A DNA stretch of 64,000 bases from Olsenella sp. An285. GTDB lineage: Bacteria; Actinomycetota; Coriobacteriia; Coriobacteriales; Atopobiaceae. Shown here piece by piece: positions 1 to 8,036 of this stretch. The position numbers and the translations under genes are program-made. Below the pieces are notes generated by a model. That model had not been told where the DNA came from and did not search any database. It saw only the letters and a list, made by a program, of their open reading frames with translations. The DNA lies in assembly GCF_002159625.1 (NCBI RefSeq), contig NZ_NFIZ01000003.1:62001-126000 (forward strand), written 5' to 3'. Every line of letters begins with the position of its first letter. Positions within the stretch are counted from its first letter, which is position 1.

Positions 1-967
1 CCACGAGTGGCTGCGCGAGGAGCTCGCTGAGATGGGCTACGAGATGCAGGTGGACAACAACGCCACCGCCTACGTGCGCGTCCCGGGCAGAAGTGCCGAG
101 AAGACCGTGTGCCTGGGCGCTCACCTGGACACCATCGGCCTCGTGGTGCGCGGCTTCAACCCCGACGGCACCCTGAGGGTCCGGCAGCTCGGCGGCATCA
201 ACTACCACAGTATCGAGGGCGAGACCTGCCTCGTGCACTGCCGCGACGGTCGCACCGTCGCCGGCCAGGTGATCTGCGACCACCACTCCACGCACGTGTT
301 CGAGGACGCGCGCACGCGCGAGCGCACCGAGGACACGATGGCGGTCTCCCTCGTGGCGGACGTGAGCTGTCCCGAGGACGCACGTGCGCTGGGCGTGACG
401 GAGGGCGCCGTGGTGGGCATGGACCCGCACTTCGAGCTCTTTGACAACGGCTACGTGATCACGCGCCACATCGACGACAAGGCCGCCGTTGCCGTGGCGC
501 TCGACGTGCTGCGCTGGCTGGCCCAGACGGGGGAGCGGCCGGCGTACGACACGCTCTTCGCCTTTCCCATCTACGAGGAGATCGGTCGCGGCGGCTCCTG
601 GGTGCCCGACGAGGCGAGCGAGTACGTGGCGATCGACATCACGCTCATCGGGCCCGACTACGCGGGGTCGGACGAGCACTCCGTGGGCGTGATCTGCTCG
701 GATGCCAAGGGTCCCTACGACTGGGAGCTCACCAACACCCTCATCGCGTGCGCGGAGTCAGCGTGCACGCCCGGGCGCTGGAACACCCAGGTGTGCTTCC
801 ACTACTCGACGGACGCGAACGCCGCCGCCCTCCACGGCAACGACATCGCGGCCGGGGCCTTTGGCATGGCCTGCATGAACTCGCACGGCCGCGAGCGCTG
901 CCACGTTGACGCCCTCGTGGAGACCGAGCGCCTTGCCCGCGCCTACGTGATGGGCGAGGGCCGCTAG
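1..967 (+). CDS. M42-family metalloaminopeptidase (5' end outside window)
   Basis: The reading frame is open to the first base, so the true start lies upstream; 321 residues are visible. Family signatures in order: GAHLDTIGL with the first metal-binding His near base 122, RHIDDKAAVAVAL with the bridging Asp, FPIYEEIGRGG with the catalytic and metal Glu pair, AIDITLIGP with a metal Asp, and a C-terminal NSHGRERCHVDAL segment with the last His. This is the usual order in M42 (PepA/FrvX-type) di-metal aminopeptidases, which trim peptides in the cytoplasm. No neighbour suggests a specific substrate. An M18/M20 relative is less likely given the HIDDK and EEIGRGG motifs. Confidence 0.88.
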   Translation, partial: HEWLREELAEMGYEMQVDNNATAYVRVPGRSAEKTVCLGAHLDTIGLVVRGFNPDGTLRVRQLGGINYHSIEGETCLVHCRDGRTVAGQVICDHHSTHVFEDARTRERTEDTMAVSLVADVSCPEDARALGVTEGAVVGMDPHFELFDNGYVITRHIDDKAAVAVALDVLRWLAQTGERPAYDTLFAFPIYEEIGRGGSWVPDEASEYVAIDITLIGPDYAGSDEHSVGVICSDAKGPYDWELTNTLIACAESACTPGRWNTQVCFHYSTDANAAALHGNDIAAGAFGMACMNSHGRERCHVDALVETERLARAYVMGEGR

Positions 968-1070
968 GCGCAAGGATTTCTCGGAGATGCGCGCGGCGAG
1001 AAGAACGGTGGTGTACGCGACCGGGCTAACGGGTATCAGAGCTGAGTCAACTCTGGACGAAAGGAAGATC

Positions 1071-1481
1071 ATGGCATCGGGTGACTGGCAGCGCAAGGTG
1101 GTCGAGTGGCTGAGGGGAAGGCAGGGCCCCGACGACCTCGCGGTCTTCTCAATGAACCTCGCGATCGTCGTCGTGGTGGTGAACCTCTTCGCGCGGGTGA
1201 GCTGGCTCGGCTGGATCGCCCTCGCGCTCATCGTGTACTCGATGTTCCGCATCCAGTCCAAGAACCTCGGCAGCCGCTCCCGTGAGAACGAGGCCTTCCT
1301 CAAGGCGCTCGGCCCCGCGCGCCCGTGGGTGCAGAACCCCAGGGCGGCGATGGCCGAGCTGCGCACGTACAAGCACGCCAGGTGCAGCTCGTGCAAGCAG
1401 AAGGTCCGCGTGCCGCGCGGCAAGGGCAGGCTGCGCGTCACCTGCCCCAAGTGCGGCACCAAGTTCGAGGTGAAGTCGTAA
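1071..1481 (+). CDS. Small membrane protein with C-terminal zinc ribbon
   Basis: 136 residues. The ATG at 1071 is chosen because AAGGAAG sits just upstream; an earlier in-frame start at 987 would run through the dispersed motif at 995-1006 and lacks a ribosome site. Residues about 24-62 are hydrophobic and can form one long or two short membrane segments. The C-terminus holds CSSC near residue 103 and CPKC near residue 126, a four-cysteine zinc ribbon. Function unknown; similar small proteins are common in Coriobacteriia (general knowledge, not checked). Confidence 0.75.
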   Translation: MASGDWQRKVVEWLRGRQGPDDLAVFSMNLAIVVVVVNLFARVSWLGWIALALIVYSMFRIQSKNLGSRSRENEAFLKALGPARPWVQNPRAAMAELRTYKHARCSSCKQKVRVPRGKGRLRVTCPKCGTKFEVKS

Positions 1482-1525
1482 CGCCGTGGCGCCGCAGAGC
1501 CCGCTCGCGGAAGGGGCGGGGAGCG

Positions 1526-1583
1526 AGAGGCCTCCCAGTGCTATCGTTGTTCGGGTTGGAACAACGTGCGCTGGGAGGTCTCT
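1526..1583 (+). promoter_or_regulatory. Long hairpin enclosing the ribosome binding site of the next gene
   Basis: Bases 1526-1538 pair with 1571-1583 (13 pairs, one G-U). Inside, CGTTGTTC at 1545-1552 pairs with GAACAACG at 1559-1566 around a six-base loop. The right outer arm contains GGGAGG (1573-1578), the Shine-Dalgarno of the gene starting at 1585. The fold is seen in sequence; a role as translational switch, or as terminator of the upstream gene, is inference. Confidence 0.6.
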
Positions 1584-1584
1584 T

Positions 1585-2625
1585 ATGCTCGACAGAAGGA
1601 AGTTCCTGCAGGTGACGGGTGCCGGTGCGGCCGTGCTCGCCCTTGGCGCGTGCGACGGCGCCGCTCAGTCCCAGGACGCGGAGCCCCAGGCGGACGAGCC
1701 CGAGGAGCAGCCGGCGGCGCCCGTGGAGGTCCGCGCCGTCGCCCTCAAGGGCCCCACCGCCATGGGTCTCGTGCGCTTCATGAGCGAGGTGGACAGCGGC
1801 AACCTCGCGGACAACGACTACTCGTTCCAGATCGTGGCCTCGCCGGATGAGGTGACGCCGCTCGTGGCCAAGGACGGCGTGGACATCGCCGCGGTGCCCG
1901 CTAACCTGGCCTCCGTTCTCTACAACAAGACCGAGAAGGGCGTGCGCGCCATCGCCATCAACACGCTCGGCGTGCTCTACATCTGCGAGCTGGGGGACAC
2001 CGTCCAGAGCGTCGCGGACCTCAGGGGCAAGACCATCTACGCCTCCGGCAAGGGCTCCACGCCCGAGTACGGCCTCCAGTACGTGCTCGAGAAGAACGGC
2101 CTGGTCGTGGGCGAGGACGTGCAGATCGAGTGGAAGAGCGAGCACGCGGAGTGCGTGCAGGCCATCGCCACCTCCGAGGGCGAGGCCGTGGCCATGCTGC
2201 CCCAGCCCTTCGTGACCACCGCCCAGGCGCAGAACGAAAAGATCCGCGTGGCGCTCGACCTCACCGAGGAGTGGGACGCCGTGCAGACGGGAGACGAGAA
2301 GAGCTCCATGGTCACGGGCGTGGCCATCGTGCGCGCTGCCTTCGCCGACGAGCACCCCGAGGCGGTGGACGCCTTCCTCGAGCACTACGCGGAGTCGGTG
2401 GACTTCGTCAACGACAACGTGGCGGAGGCGGCCGAGCTCGTAGGCAGCTACGACATCGTGGCGGCCCAGGTGGCGGAGAAGGCCATCCCCGAGTGCAACA
2501 TCGTCTGCATCACGGGCGGGGACATGGCCGAGCGCCTCTCCGGCTACCTCGACGTCCTGGCCGAGCAGAACCCCGAGGCCGTGGGCGGCTCCGTGCCGGG
2601 CGACGACTTCTACTACGGCGCGTAG
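1585..2625 (+). CDS. ABC transporter substrate-binding lipoprotein with Tat-type signal
   Basis: 346 residues from ATG 1585, preceded by GGGAGG. The N-terminus has a twin-arginine signal (DRRKFLQ) and a lipobox ending LGAC with Cys near residue 23, followed by an acidic linker, so it should be a Tat-exported lipoprotein held on the outer face of the membrane. The body has the NMT1/SsuA-like periplasmic-binding fold layout: an N-terminal GPTAMGLVRF stretch, a LRGKTIYASGKGSTPEYG loop and a late ITGG segment. The permease and ATPase follow directly, giving a complete importer. Taurine, sulfonate, thiamine-precursor and other small ligands are all possible; the sequence does not decide. Confidence 0.85.
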   Translation: MLDRRKFLQVTGAGAAVLALGACDGAAQSQDAEPQADEPEEQPAAPVEVRAVALKGPTAMGLVRFMSEVDSGNLADNDYSFQIVASPDEVTPLVAKDGVDIAAVPANLASVLYNKTEKGVRAIAINTLGVLYICELGDTVQSVADLRGKTIYASGKGSTPEYGLQYVLEKNGLVVGEDVQIEWKSEHAECVQAIATSEGEAVAMLPQPFVTTAQAQNEKIRVALDLTEEWDAVQTGDEKSSMVTGVAIVRAAFADEHPEAVDAFLEHYAESVDFVNDNVAEAAELVGSYDIVAAQVAEKAIPECNIVCITGGDMAERLSGYLDVLAEQNPEAVGGSVPGDDFYYGA

Positions 2626-2635
2626 GGCCCGGCGT

Positions 2636-3427
2636 TTGACCGGCGGCGGTAACAGCGGAATCGGCGGGGGAGGGCGCCCCGGCACCTGGGGCGCCCGCCT
2701 TCTTGCCGTGGCGTTCTGGCTCGTGGCGTGGCAGCTGCTCTCCTGGGCGGTCGACTCGCGCATCATCCTGGTGGGGCCGCTCGAGGTGCTCGCGCGCCTG
2801 GGGTCGCTCGCCCTCACGCCCGAGTTCTGGGCGTCGGTGGGGACCTCGCTCGGCAGGATCGGCCTGGGCTTTCTGGGCGGGCTCGCGGGGGGCCTTCTCC
2901 TCGCGGCGCTCGCCGCGCGGGTGCGGGCCGCGCGCGTTCTTCTCGCCCCGCTCATGGGCGCCCTCAAGGCGGTTCCCGTGGCGTCCTTCGTCATCCTGGT
3001 GCTCCTGTGGGTGAGCTCATGCGAGCTCTCCGTGGTCATCTCCTGGATCATGGCCATGCCCATCGTCTACACCAACGTGCTCGAGGGGATAGAGCAGACG
3101 GACGCCGGCCTCCTCGAGATGGCCGAGGTCTTTGGCGTCGGCGCGCTCGAGCGCGTGCGGATGGTCTACCTCTCCCAGGTGCTGCCGTACTTCAGGGCGG
3201 CGGTCTCGCTCGCCCTGGGCCTCTCCTGGAAGGCCGGCATAGCCGCCGAGGTCATAGGCCTCCCGGACCTCACGATTGGCGAGCACCTCTACGACGCGAA
3301 GGTCTACCTCGACACCCCGGACCTCTTTGCGTGGACCGTTGCCATCGTGGTGGTGTCGGTGGCGCTCGAGGCGCTGGTCTCGCGCGGGCTCGACGTCGCC
3401 CTGTCCTGGTGGGAGGCACGGCCATGA
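2636..3427 (+). CDS. ABC transporter permease (SsuC/TauC type)
   Basis: 263 residues from a TTG start at 2636, ten bases after the binding-protein stop; a start further in cannot be excluded. About six hydrophobic segments are visible. The inner-membrane-component signature region lies around EMAEVFGVGALERVRMVYL, the coupling loop that contacts the ATPase. The stop overlaps the ATPase start as ATGA, showing translational coupling. It should form the membrane channel of the importer with the flanking genes. Confidence 0.87.
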   Translation: MTGGGNSGIGGGGRPGTWGARLLAVAFWLVAWQLLSWAVDSRIILVGPLEVLARLGSLALTPEFWASVGTSLGRIGLGFLGGLAGGLLLAALAARVRAARVLLAPLMGALKAVPVASFVILVLLWVSSCELSVVISWIMAMPIVYTNVLEGIEQTDAGLLEMAEVFGVGALERVRMVYLSQVLPYFRAAVSLALGLSWKAGIAAEVIGLPDLTIGEHLYDAKVYLDTPDLFAWTVAIVVVSVALEALVSRGLDVALSWWEARP

Positions 3428-4047
3428 GCTGCCTCGAGCTGCGTGACGTCACAAAGGGCTACGACGGCCTGCCCGTCCTCTCCGGAGCGTCCGCGCGCTT
3501 CGATGCCGGCCGCGCCCACGTGGTGATGGGCCCCTCGGGCGCCGGAAAGACCACGGTGCTGAGGCTCCTGGCCGGGCTGGAGGAGCCGGATGCGGGCGAG
3601 GTCGTGCGTCCCGCCGGCACCAGGCTGGCGATGACCTTCCAGGAGGACCGCCTGCTGGATAACCTCACGGCAACCGCCAACATCCGCCTGCCGCACGGGC
3701 GCCTCCGCGGGGACGAGCTCGCGTCCTTCCTGGAGCTCGAGCGCGAGGCCCTCCATGCCGTGGGGCTGCCCGTTGACGCGCGGCCCGTCCGGGAGCTCTC
3801 CGGCGGCCAGCGCCGGCGCGTGGCCATCCTTCGCTGCGTGCTCGCGCCTGCGAACGTCCTCATCTTTGACGAGCCCCTCAAGGGCATGGACGAGAAGACC
3901 GTGCGGCAGGTCATGGGCTACGTGCTCCCTCGCCTGACGGGCAGGACGGTCCTCTGGGTCACCCATGACGAGCGCGAGCGGGGCCTCTTCGAGCGCCCCG
4001 TCCTGTGGACCGTGCGTGGGGGTTGCGTGCTGCGGGCCACCATGTGA
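3424..4047 (+). CDS. ABC transporter ATP-binding protein
   Basis: 207 residues, shorter than the usual 240-260 because the C-terminal region is trimmed. Walker A GPSGAGKTT at about 36-44, Q-loop in TFQEDRLL, signature LSGGQ followed by RRR, Walker B VLIFDEP, and the switch His in VTHDERE are all present, so it should hydrolyse ATP. The start overlaps the permease stop by four bases. It powers the SsuC-type importer formed with the two preceding genes. Confidence 0.9.
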   Translation: MSCLELRDVTKGYDGLPVLSGASARFDAGRAHVVMGPSGAGKTTVLRLLAGLEEPDAGEVVRPAGTRLAMTFQEDRLLDNLTATANIRLPHGRLRGDELASFLELEREALHAVGLPVDARPVRELSGGQRRRVAILRCVLAPANVLIFDEPLKGMDEKTVRQVMGYVLPRLTGRTVLWVTHDERERGLFERPVLWTVRGGCVLRATM

Positions 4048-4080
4048 GATGATAGGAGCCGCAGACACGAAGGAGGCCTC

Positions 4081-4755
4081 ATGCACGTTATCTATCTGGC
4101 GGGCGGCATTGCGTCCGGAAAGTCCACCGTGGCGAGGGTCATGGGGGAGTGCGGCGCCATCAGGATCGACCTCGACGAGCTCTCGCGCGAGGCGCTCGCG
4201 CCCGGCTCCAGGATTCTCCCGCAGATCAAGGCCGAGTTCGGCGACGACATCATCAACCCCATGGGCGGCGTGAAGCGCGAGCTGCTCGCCCAGCGCGCCT
4301 TTGCCACCACCGAGCGCACCGTCACGCTCGAGGAGATCGAGCTTCCGCTCATCGACGAGCTCCTGCGCGCCCGCGTGGCCAAGATCGCCGAGGAGGAGCG
4401 CGCGGAGAGGGAGAAGAACCCGGAGGCCCCGCAGAAGATCGTGGTGGTGGAGATTCCGCTCCTCGACCGCATGCGCGGCTCCTTTGACATGGCAGACGAG
4501 GTCGTGGGCGTCTTCTGCCCGGCGCCCGCCCGCCGGGCCCGCGCCGCGCAGAGGGGCATGGACCCCAGGGACTTCGACCGTCGCCTCCACCAGCAGCCCT
4601 CGGACGCCTACATCAAGGCCCACAGCAGCTACGTGTTCAACAACATCCGCACGCTGGACGTCTTCGAGCAGGAGGTTCGCGACTGGTGGAAGCGCCGGGA
4701 GTCAGAGGGCTGGGGGCCGGTCTCCAAGAGGGCCTCTCGTGACGACCAGGCGTAG
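4081..4755 (+). CDS. coaE: Dephospho-CoA kinase
   Basis: 224 residues, about the family length. Starts at ATG 4081 behind a strong GGAGG. The P-loop GGIASGKST is at residues 8-16, followed by the acidic DLDELSRE segment, IPLLDRM in the CoA/lid region and YVFNN near the end, as in CoaE. It phosphorylates the 3'-hydroxyl of dephospho-CoA, the last step of coenzyme A synthesis. A charged insert (residues about 100-118, rich in Glu and Arg) lengthens the middle. The next gene starts inside its last codons. Confidence 0.88.
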   Translation: MHVIYLAGGIASGKSTVARVMGECGAIRIDLDELSREALAPGSRILPQIKAEFGDDIINPMGGVKRELLAQRAFATTERTVTLEEIELPLIDELLRARVAKIAEEERAEREKNPEAPQKIVVVEIPLLDRMRGSFDMADEVVGVFCPAPARRARAAQRGMDPRDFDRRLHQQPSDAYIKAHSSYVFNNIRTLDVFEQEVRDWWKRRESEGWGPVSKRASRDDQA

Positions 4756-5563
4756 GCCAACACGCCGCGAGCGCCCCGCCGCGCGGCGGGGCGACGCCCG
4801 TCGGGCAGATGCCCGACGTGGCACGCCGCGCCGAGGCGATGCCCGGCAGGGCGAGGCGCCCCGGAGCGAGCCTCGGCGAAGCGAGGCGCCCCGGAGCGCG
4901 CCTCGGCAGAGCGAGGCCCGCCGGGGCGAGACCCGGCAGGCGGCGAGAAGAACCGCCCCCCGTCGTCCGACCCCGCGTCCGCACAGGCGGCGGGGCTCTG
5001 GGGCGAAGGTCGTCCTTGCCCTGGCGCTTGCCGTGGCGGCGACGTTTCTGATTTGGGAGATGCTCACTCCCGCATCCCCGGCGAACAGGCTTCTCTACCC
5101 GGTGCACCACCGGCAGGAGATCCTGGAGTCGGCACGGCGGCACGACGTTGACACCGACCTCGTGTGCGCCGTCATCAAGTGCGAGTCAGATTGGGACGAG
5201 AACGCCGTCTCGCACGTTGGCGCGGTGGGCCTCATGCAGGTCATGCAGGAGACCGCGCAGGACCTCGTCTCCATGGGGGCCGTCGACGGCGAGGCCTATC
5301 CGCTCACCGATCTCTCGGACCCGCGCGTGAACATCGAGTACGGCTGCGCCTACCTGGGCTACCTCCAGAAGAACCTCTTCAGGCGCGAGGAGGTCATCGC
5401 CGCCTACAACGCCGGCCTCGGCGCGGTGCAGGGATGGCTTTCCGATGGCGGCTCCATCCCCGAGGACATCGAGTACGAGGAGACGCGCACCTACCTCACG
5501 CGCGTGCTGAACGCCCTCGACGAGTATCGGCGGAACTACCCCCTCGGCGTCACGGCCGGCTGA
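4739..5563 (+). CDS. Membrane-anchored lytic transglycosylase with Arg-rich N-terminus
   Basis: 274 residues from the likely GTG start at 4739, overlapping coaE by 17 bases; no better start exists before the domain. Residues 1-85 are extremely basic and partly built from ten-residue repeats. A single membrane helix (VVLALALAVAATFLIWEML) follows, then a soluble-lytic-transglycosylase domain with the catalytic Glu in IKCESDWDENA, GAVGLMQVM and AYNAGLGAVQGWL. It should cleave peptidoglycan glycan strands outside the cell, with the basic tail inside. The frame continues upstream through coaE without a stop, so the start is uncertain; the domain call is not. Confidence 0.85.
   Translation: MTTRRRPTRRERPAARRGDARRADARRGTPRRGDARQGEAPRSEPRRSEAPRSAPRQSEARRGETRQAARRTAPRRPTPRPHRRRGSGAKVVLALALAVAATFLIWEMLTPASPANRLLYPVHHRQEILESARRHDVDTDLVCAVIKCESDWDENAVSHVGAVGLMQVMQETAQDLVSMGAVDGEAYPLTDLSDPRVNIEYGCAYLGYLQKNLFRREEVIAAYNAGLGAVQGWLSDGGSIPEDIEYEETRTYLTRVLNALDEYRRNYPLGVTAG
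4851..4940 (+). repeat. Three tandem 30-bp repeats inside the transglycosylase gene
   Basis: Units 4851-4880, 4881-4910 and 4911-4940. The first two are almost identical and the third is degenerate; each begins GCGAGGC and encodes ten residues rich in Arg, Ser, Pro and Glu. The array ends at the dispersed 12-mer at 4942-4953. Confidence 0.8.
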
Positions 5564-7898
5564 GCGAGCGATAGACGCCCACCAGAGCGTCGTCCCGGCA
5601 GAGCTCGAGAAGCGCGCCCGTGAGCGGGCGGGCCAGGGCAAACAGCCCGGCGTCCGCGCAGGCGGCTACGGCGTCGCGCGTCCTTTTGCGCAGCTCGTCC
5701 ACCGCGCCCACGGGAATGCCGCCCGCCTCGAGTGCGGGGAGCACCCCCTCATCCGCCAGCCTAGAGAGGCCCGGCTGTCCGGCGAGAAGGTCCTCGAGCT
5801 CGTGCGCCGCCTGCTCCGCAACGTCCGCGTGCAGGTCGATGGCGCGCTGGTAGCAGGCGACCGAGAGGTCGCTCCTCCCGAGCTTCCACTCCATGAAGGC
5901 GAGGCGATAGAAGCAGATGGCCATGTCGCGGGCCGTTGAGGAGAGCATGATGCCGTCCATGAGCAGGTCCGCCGCCTCGAAGATGCGCGAGAGGTCCTCC
6001 AGGCACCGTGCCTTGCAGAGCAGGGCGTCGGGCGTCACCGGCGCCACGCGGACGAGCTCCTCTGCGTGGGCGAGCGCCTCGTCGTGCCTGCCCAGCGCCC
6101 CGAGGATGCGCGCCGCATAGGAGTGGGCGGTGTAGTACTCGTCCGGCACGAGGCACACCTCGCGCGCGTCGTCGAGGTGCGCGAGGTTGTACGCCACGCG
6201 CTCGGGAATCGAGTTGAAGTAGCGGTAGACGTGGTCGCGGTCGTCGAGGTAGGCGCCCGTCTCGACGAGGGGCGAGAGCGCGGCCTCGAGCGCGTCGAGC
6301 GCCTGGGACAGGATGTCGGGCGTCGGCTCGCCTGAGAGCGCGCCCCGGGCCCGCCTCGCGGCGTGGGCGAGCGCGTGCCCGTTCACGAACACCTCCGCGA
6401 GCGCGCGGGTGTCCGTCACGTCCGCGGTGCCCTCCACGAGCGCTCGACACGTACGCTCGCACGCCTCGGCAACCGTTGCGTCAGAGCTCTCCTCGCGCAG
6501 CGCCACGAGGCGCGAGACCGCCTCCTGCGTGGTGGAGCCGAGCTCGCCCGAGACGTCGTCCCACGCCATCGCCCGGGCGGCCCTCTCCATGATGCCGAGG
6601 TCGCGGACTCGTCTGGCGCCGCAGGCCCGTCGCAGCGCCTCGTCGCAGGGCGTCTCGTCGAGCTCTACCGGACGGTACCTCTCCGCGGGGGAGAGCTCCT
6701 CGCACCCAAGGTCGAGAAGGGGCTCCACCGGGTCGAGCCACCCCTCGGGCGAGACCGAGAAGCGCAGGGAGGGGTCCTCGGGAAGGCCGCGCTCGACGAG
6801 CTCGGCCCTGCGTGCGAGGCCCGTGAGGCGCTCGAGGGACCGCTTGTCGAGGTCGAGCGAGAGGACCGTCGCCGAGCTCCCATGCTCGTGACAGCTCACG
6901 GCCACGCGCCGCACGTCGGCGGACGCCGCGAAGGCCCTGCGCGCGAGCAGCAGCGCGAGCCTCAGGGCGTACGCCCTCGCCCAGGCGGGGCGCCTGTTCT
7001 CCTCGAACATGGTGAAGCATCCCGGGCGCGGCACCGCGGCGCTCACGCCCACGAGCCCGAGCGAGAGGTTCGCCCTGAACGTGGCCTCGATGCGGAAGGG
7101 AGCGGGCAGGTCCTCGATGTCGTTCGCAAGGCGCACGCGGCAGCCCCACTCGCCCTCGGCGTCCACGCCGTCCAGAAGAGCGCGCTCGAGCTGCCTTCCC
7201 GGCCCCTCGTGCGGCTTGAGGTCGCACACCTCGGAGAATGCCTGCGCGAGGCGCCAGGTGGCGGTCATCTTCTCGGGCCAGCGGCGCGACACGAGGTCGT
7301 CCCAGGCGTTGAGGGTCGCCTCTATCGCGACGAGCTGGTCGTATGCCGCGCCTGCGGGCTCGCCCGAGCGGGGCATGAGCCACCAGCGGCCGTTTCTCCT
7401 GAGGCGGTTGGCGCCAACCGGGCGCGGGCCCTCCCACGAGGCGACGGCGGTGCGGCCGAGCAGGGCGGGGAGCGCCCCGTAGTCCTCCGCGCCGCCGTGC
7501 TCCATGAGGTCGCGCAGGGCAAGGAGGGCGTCGTCGGCGTTGGTGAGCATGCGCTCGACGTCTGCCCGGACGTCCCTTCTCGCCCGCTCGGGGGCGGGGG
7601 AGCCCGCATCCTTTTGGGCGTCCGCGTTCGTGCGGCGGCGCATCCAGGGCGCGACCTCGAAGTCCTTCTCGGTGCGCTCCCTGCGTCGCTCCGCGGCAAC
7701 GTAGAGGGCAAAAAAGACGAGAAGGACGAGCACGGCGGCAGCGGCGCCACCCAGGCGGCCGACGATCCGCAGCCTGTTGGGCCCGCCGTCGCCCAGGAGC
7801 AGCAGGGCGATCACGAGGACGATGGCGGCAAGCGTCACGAGGAGCGCGCGCACGACGCCCGTCCTTCTCGGCGTATCCGCTGACCCACGCTTGCTCAT
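5550..7898 (-). CDS. Large membrane protein with C-terminal TPR-like helices
   Basis: 782 residues. The ATG at 7898 has a GGGGG ribosome site, and the stop overlaps the convergent transglycosylase gene by 14 bases. Two N-terminal membrane segments (about residues 17-36 and 47-69) precede a long cytosolic region. Near the C-terminus, helical pairs such as HSYAARILGALGRHDEALAHAEELV and FYRLAFMEWKLGRSDLSVACYQRAI look like tetratricopeptide repeats. No catalytic motif is recognised. The gene may be a scaffold; function unknown. Confidence 0.7.
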   Translation of the reverse strand: MSKRGSADTPRRTGVVRALLVTLAAIVLVIALLLLGDGGPNRLRIVGRLGGAAAAVLVLLVFFALYVAAERRRERTEKDFEVAPWMRRRTNADAQKDAGSPAPERARRDVRADVERMLTNADDALLALRDLMEHGGAEDYGALPALLGRTAVASWEGPRPVGANRLRRNGRWWLMPRSGEPAGAAYDQLVAIEATLNAWDDLVSRRWPEKMTATWRLAQAFSEVCDLKPHEGPGRQLERALLDGVDAEGEWGCRVRLANDIEDLPAPFRIEATFRANLSLGLVGVSAAVPRPGCFTMFEENRRPAWARAYALRLALLLARRAFAASADVRRVAVSCHEHGSSATVLSLDLDKRSLERLTGLARRAELVERGLPEDPSLRFSVSPEGWLDPVEPLLDLGCEELSPAERYRPVELDETPCDEALRRACGARRVRDLGIMERAARAMAWDDVSGELGSTTQEAVSRLVALREESSDATVAEACERTCRALVEGTADVTDTRALAEVFVNGHALAHAARRARGALSGEPTPDILSQALDALEAALSPLVETGAYLDDRDHVYRYFNSIPERVAYNLAHLDDAREVCLVPDEYYTAHSYAARILGALGRHDEALAHAEELVRVAPVTPDALLCKARCLEDLSRIFEAADLLMDGIMLSSTARDMAICFYRLAFMEWKLGRSDLSVACYQRAIDLHADVAEQAAHELEDLLAGQPGLSRLADEGVLPALEAGGIPVGAVDELRKRTRDAVAACADAGLFALARPLTGALLELCRDDALVGVYRSLSRP

Positions 7899-7969
7899 GC
7901 GCCCCCTTCCCCAGAAAGCCAATTCTATCCCAGCGGCCGTCCCCTGCGGCCCGTACGAAGAAGATAGCA

Positions 7970-8004
7970 GAACACTTGTTTGGTGTCGAGAGGTGGGGTA
8001 CACT
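7970..8004 (+). promoter_or_regulatory. Candidate SOS box and promoter of uvrB
   Basis: GAACACTTGTTT at 7970-7981 matches the Gram-positive LexA half-site pattern GAAC-N4-GTTC with one mismatch. A possible -35 (TTGTTT, 7976-7981) overlaps it, and a -10 (TACACT, 7999-8004) follows after 17 bases. uvrB is a classic SOS gene, which supports the call. Confidence 0.55.
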
Positions 8005-8036
8005 GTCCACACGGCAGATTCTGAGGGGAGGTTCCC

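Noticed and set aside
1438-3063. Long minus-strand frame opposite the ABC importer
   Set aside because: Low-complexity His/Gly/Leu-rich translation typical of antisense shadows; the plus-strand genes have clear motifs.
4851-4940. 30-bp repeats resembling a CRISPR array
   Set aside because: Units are back to back with no spacers and keep a reading frame of ten residues.
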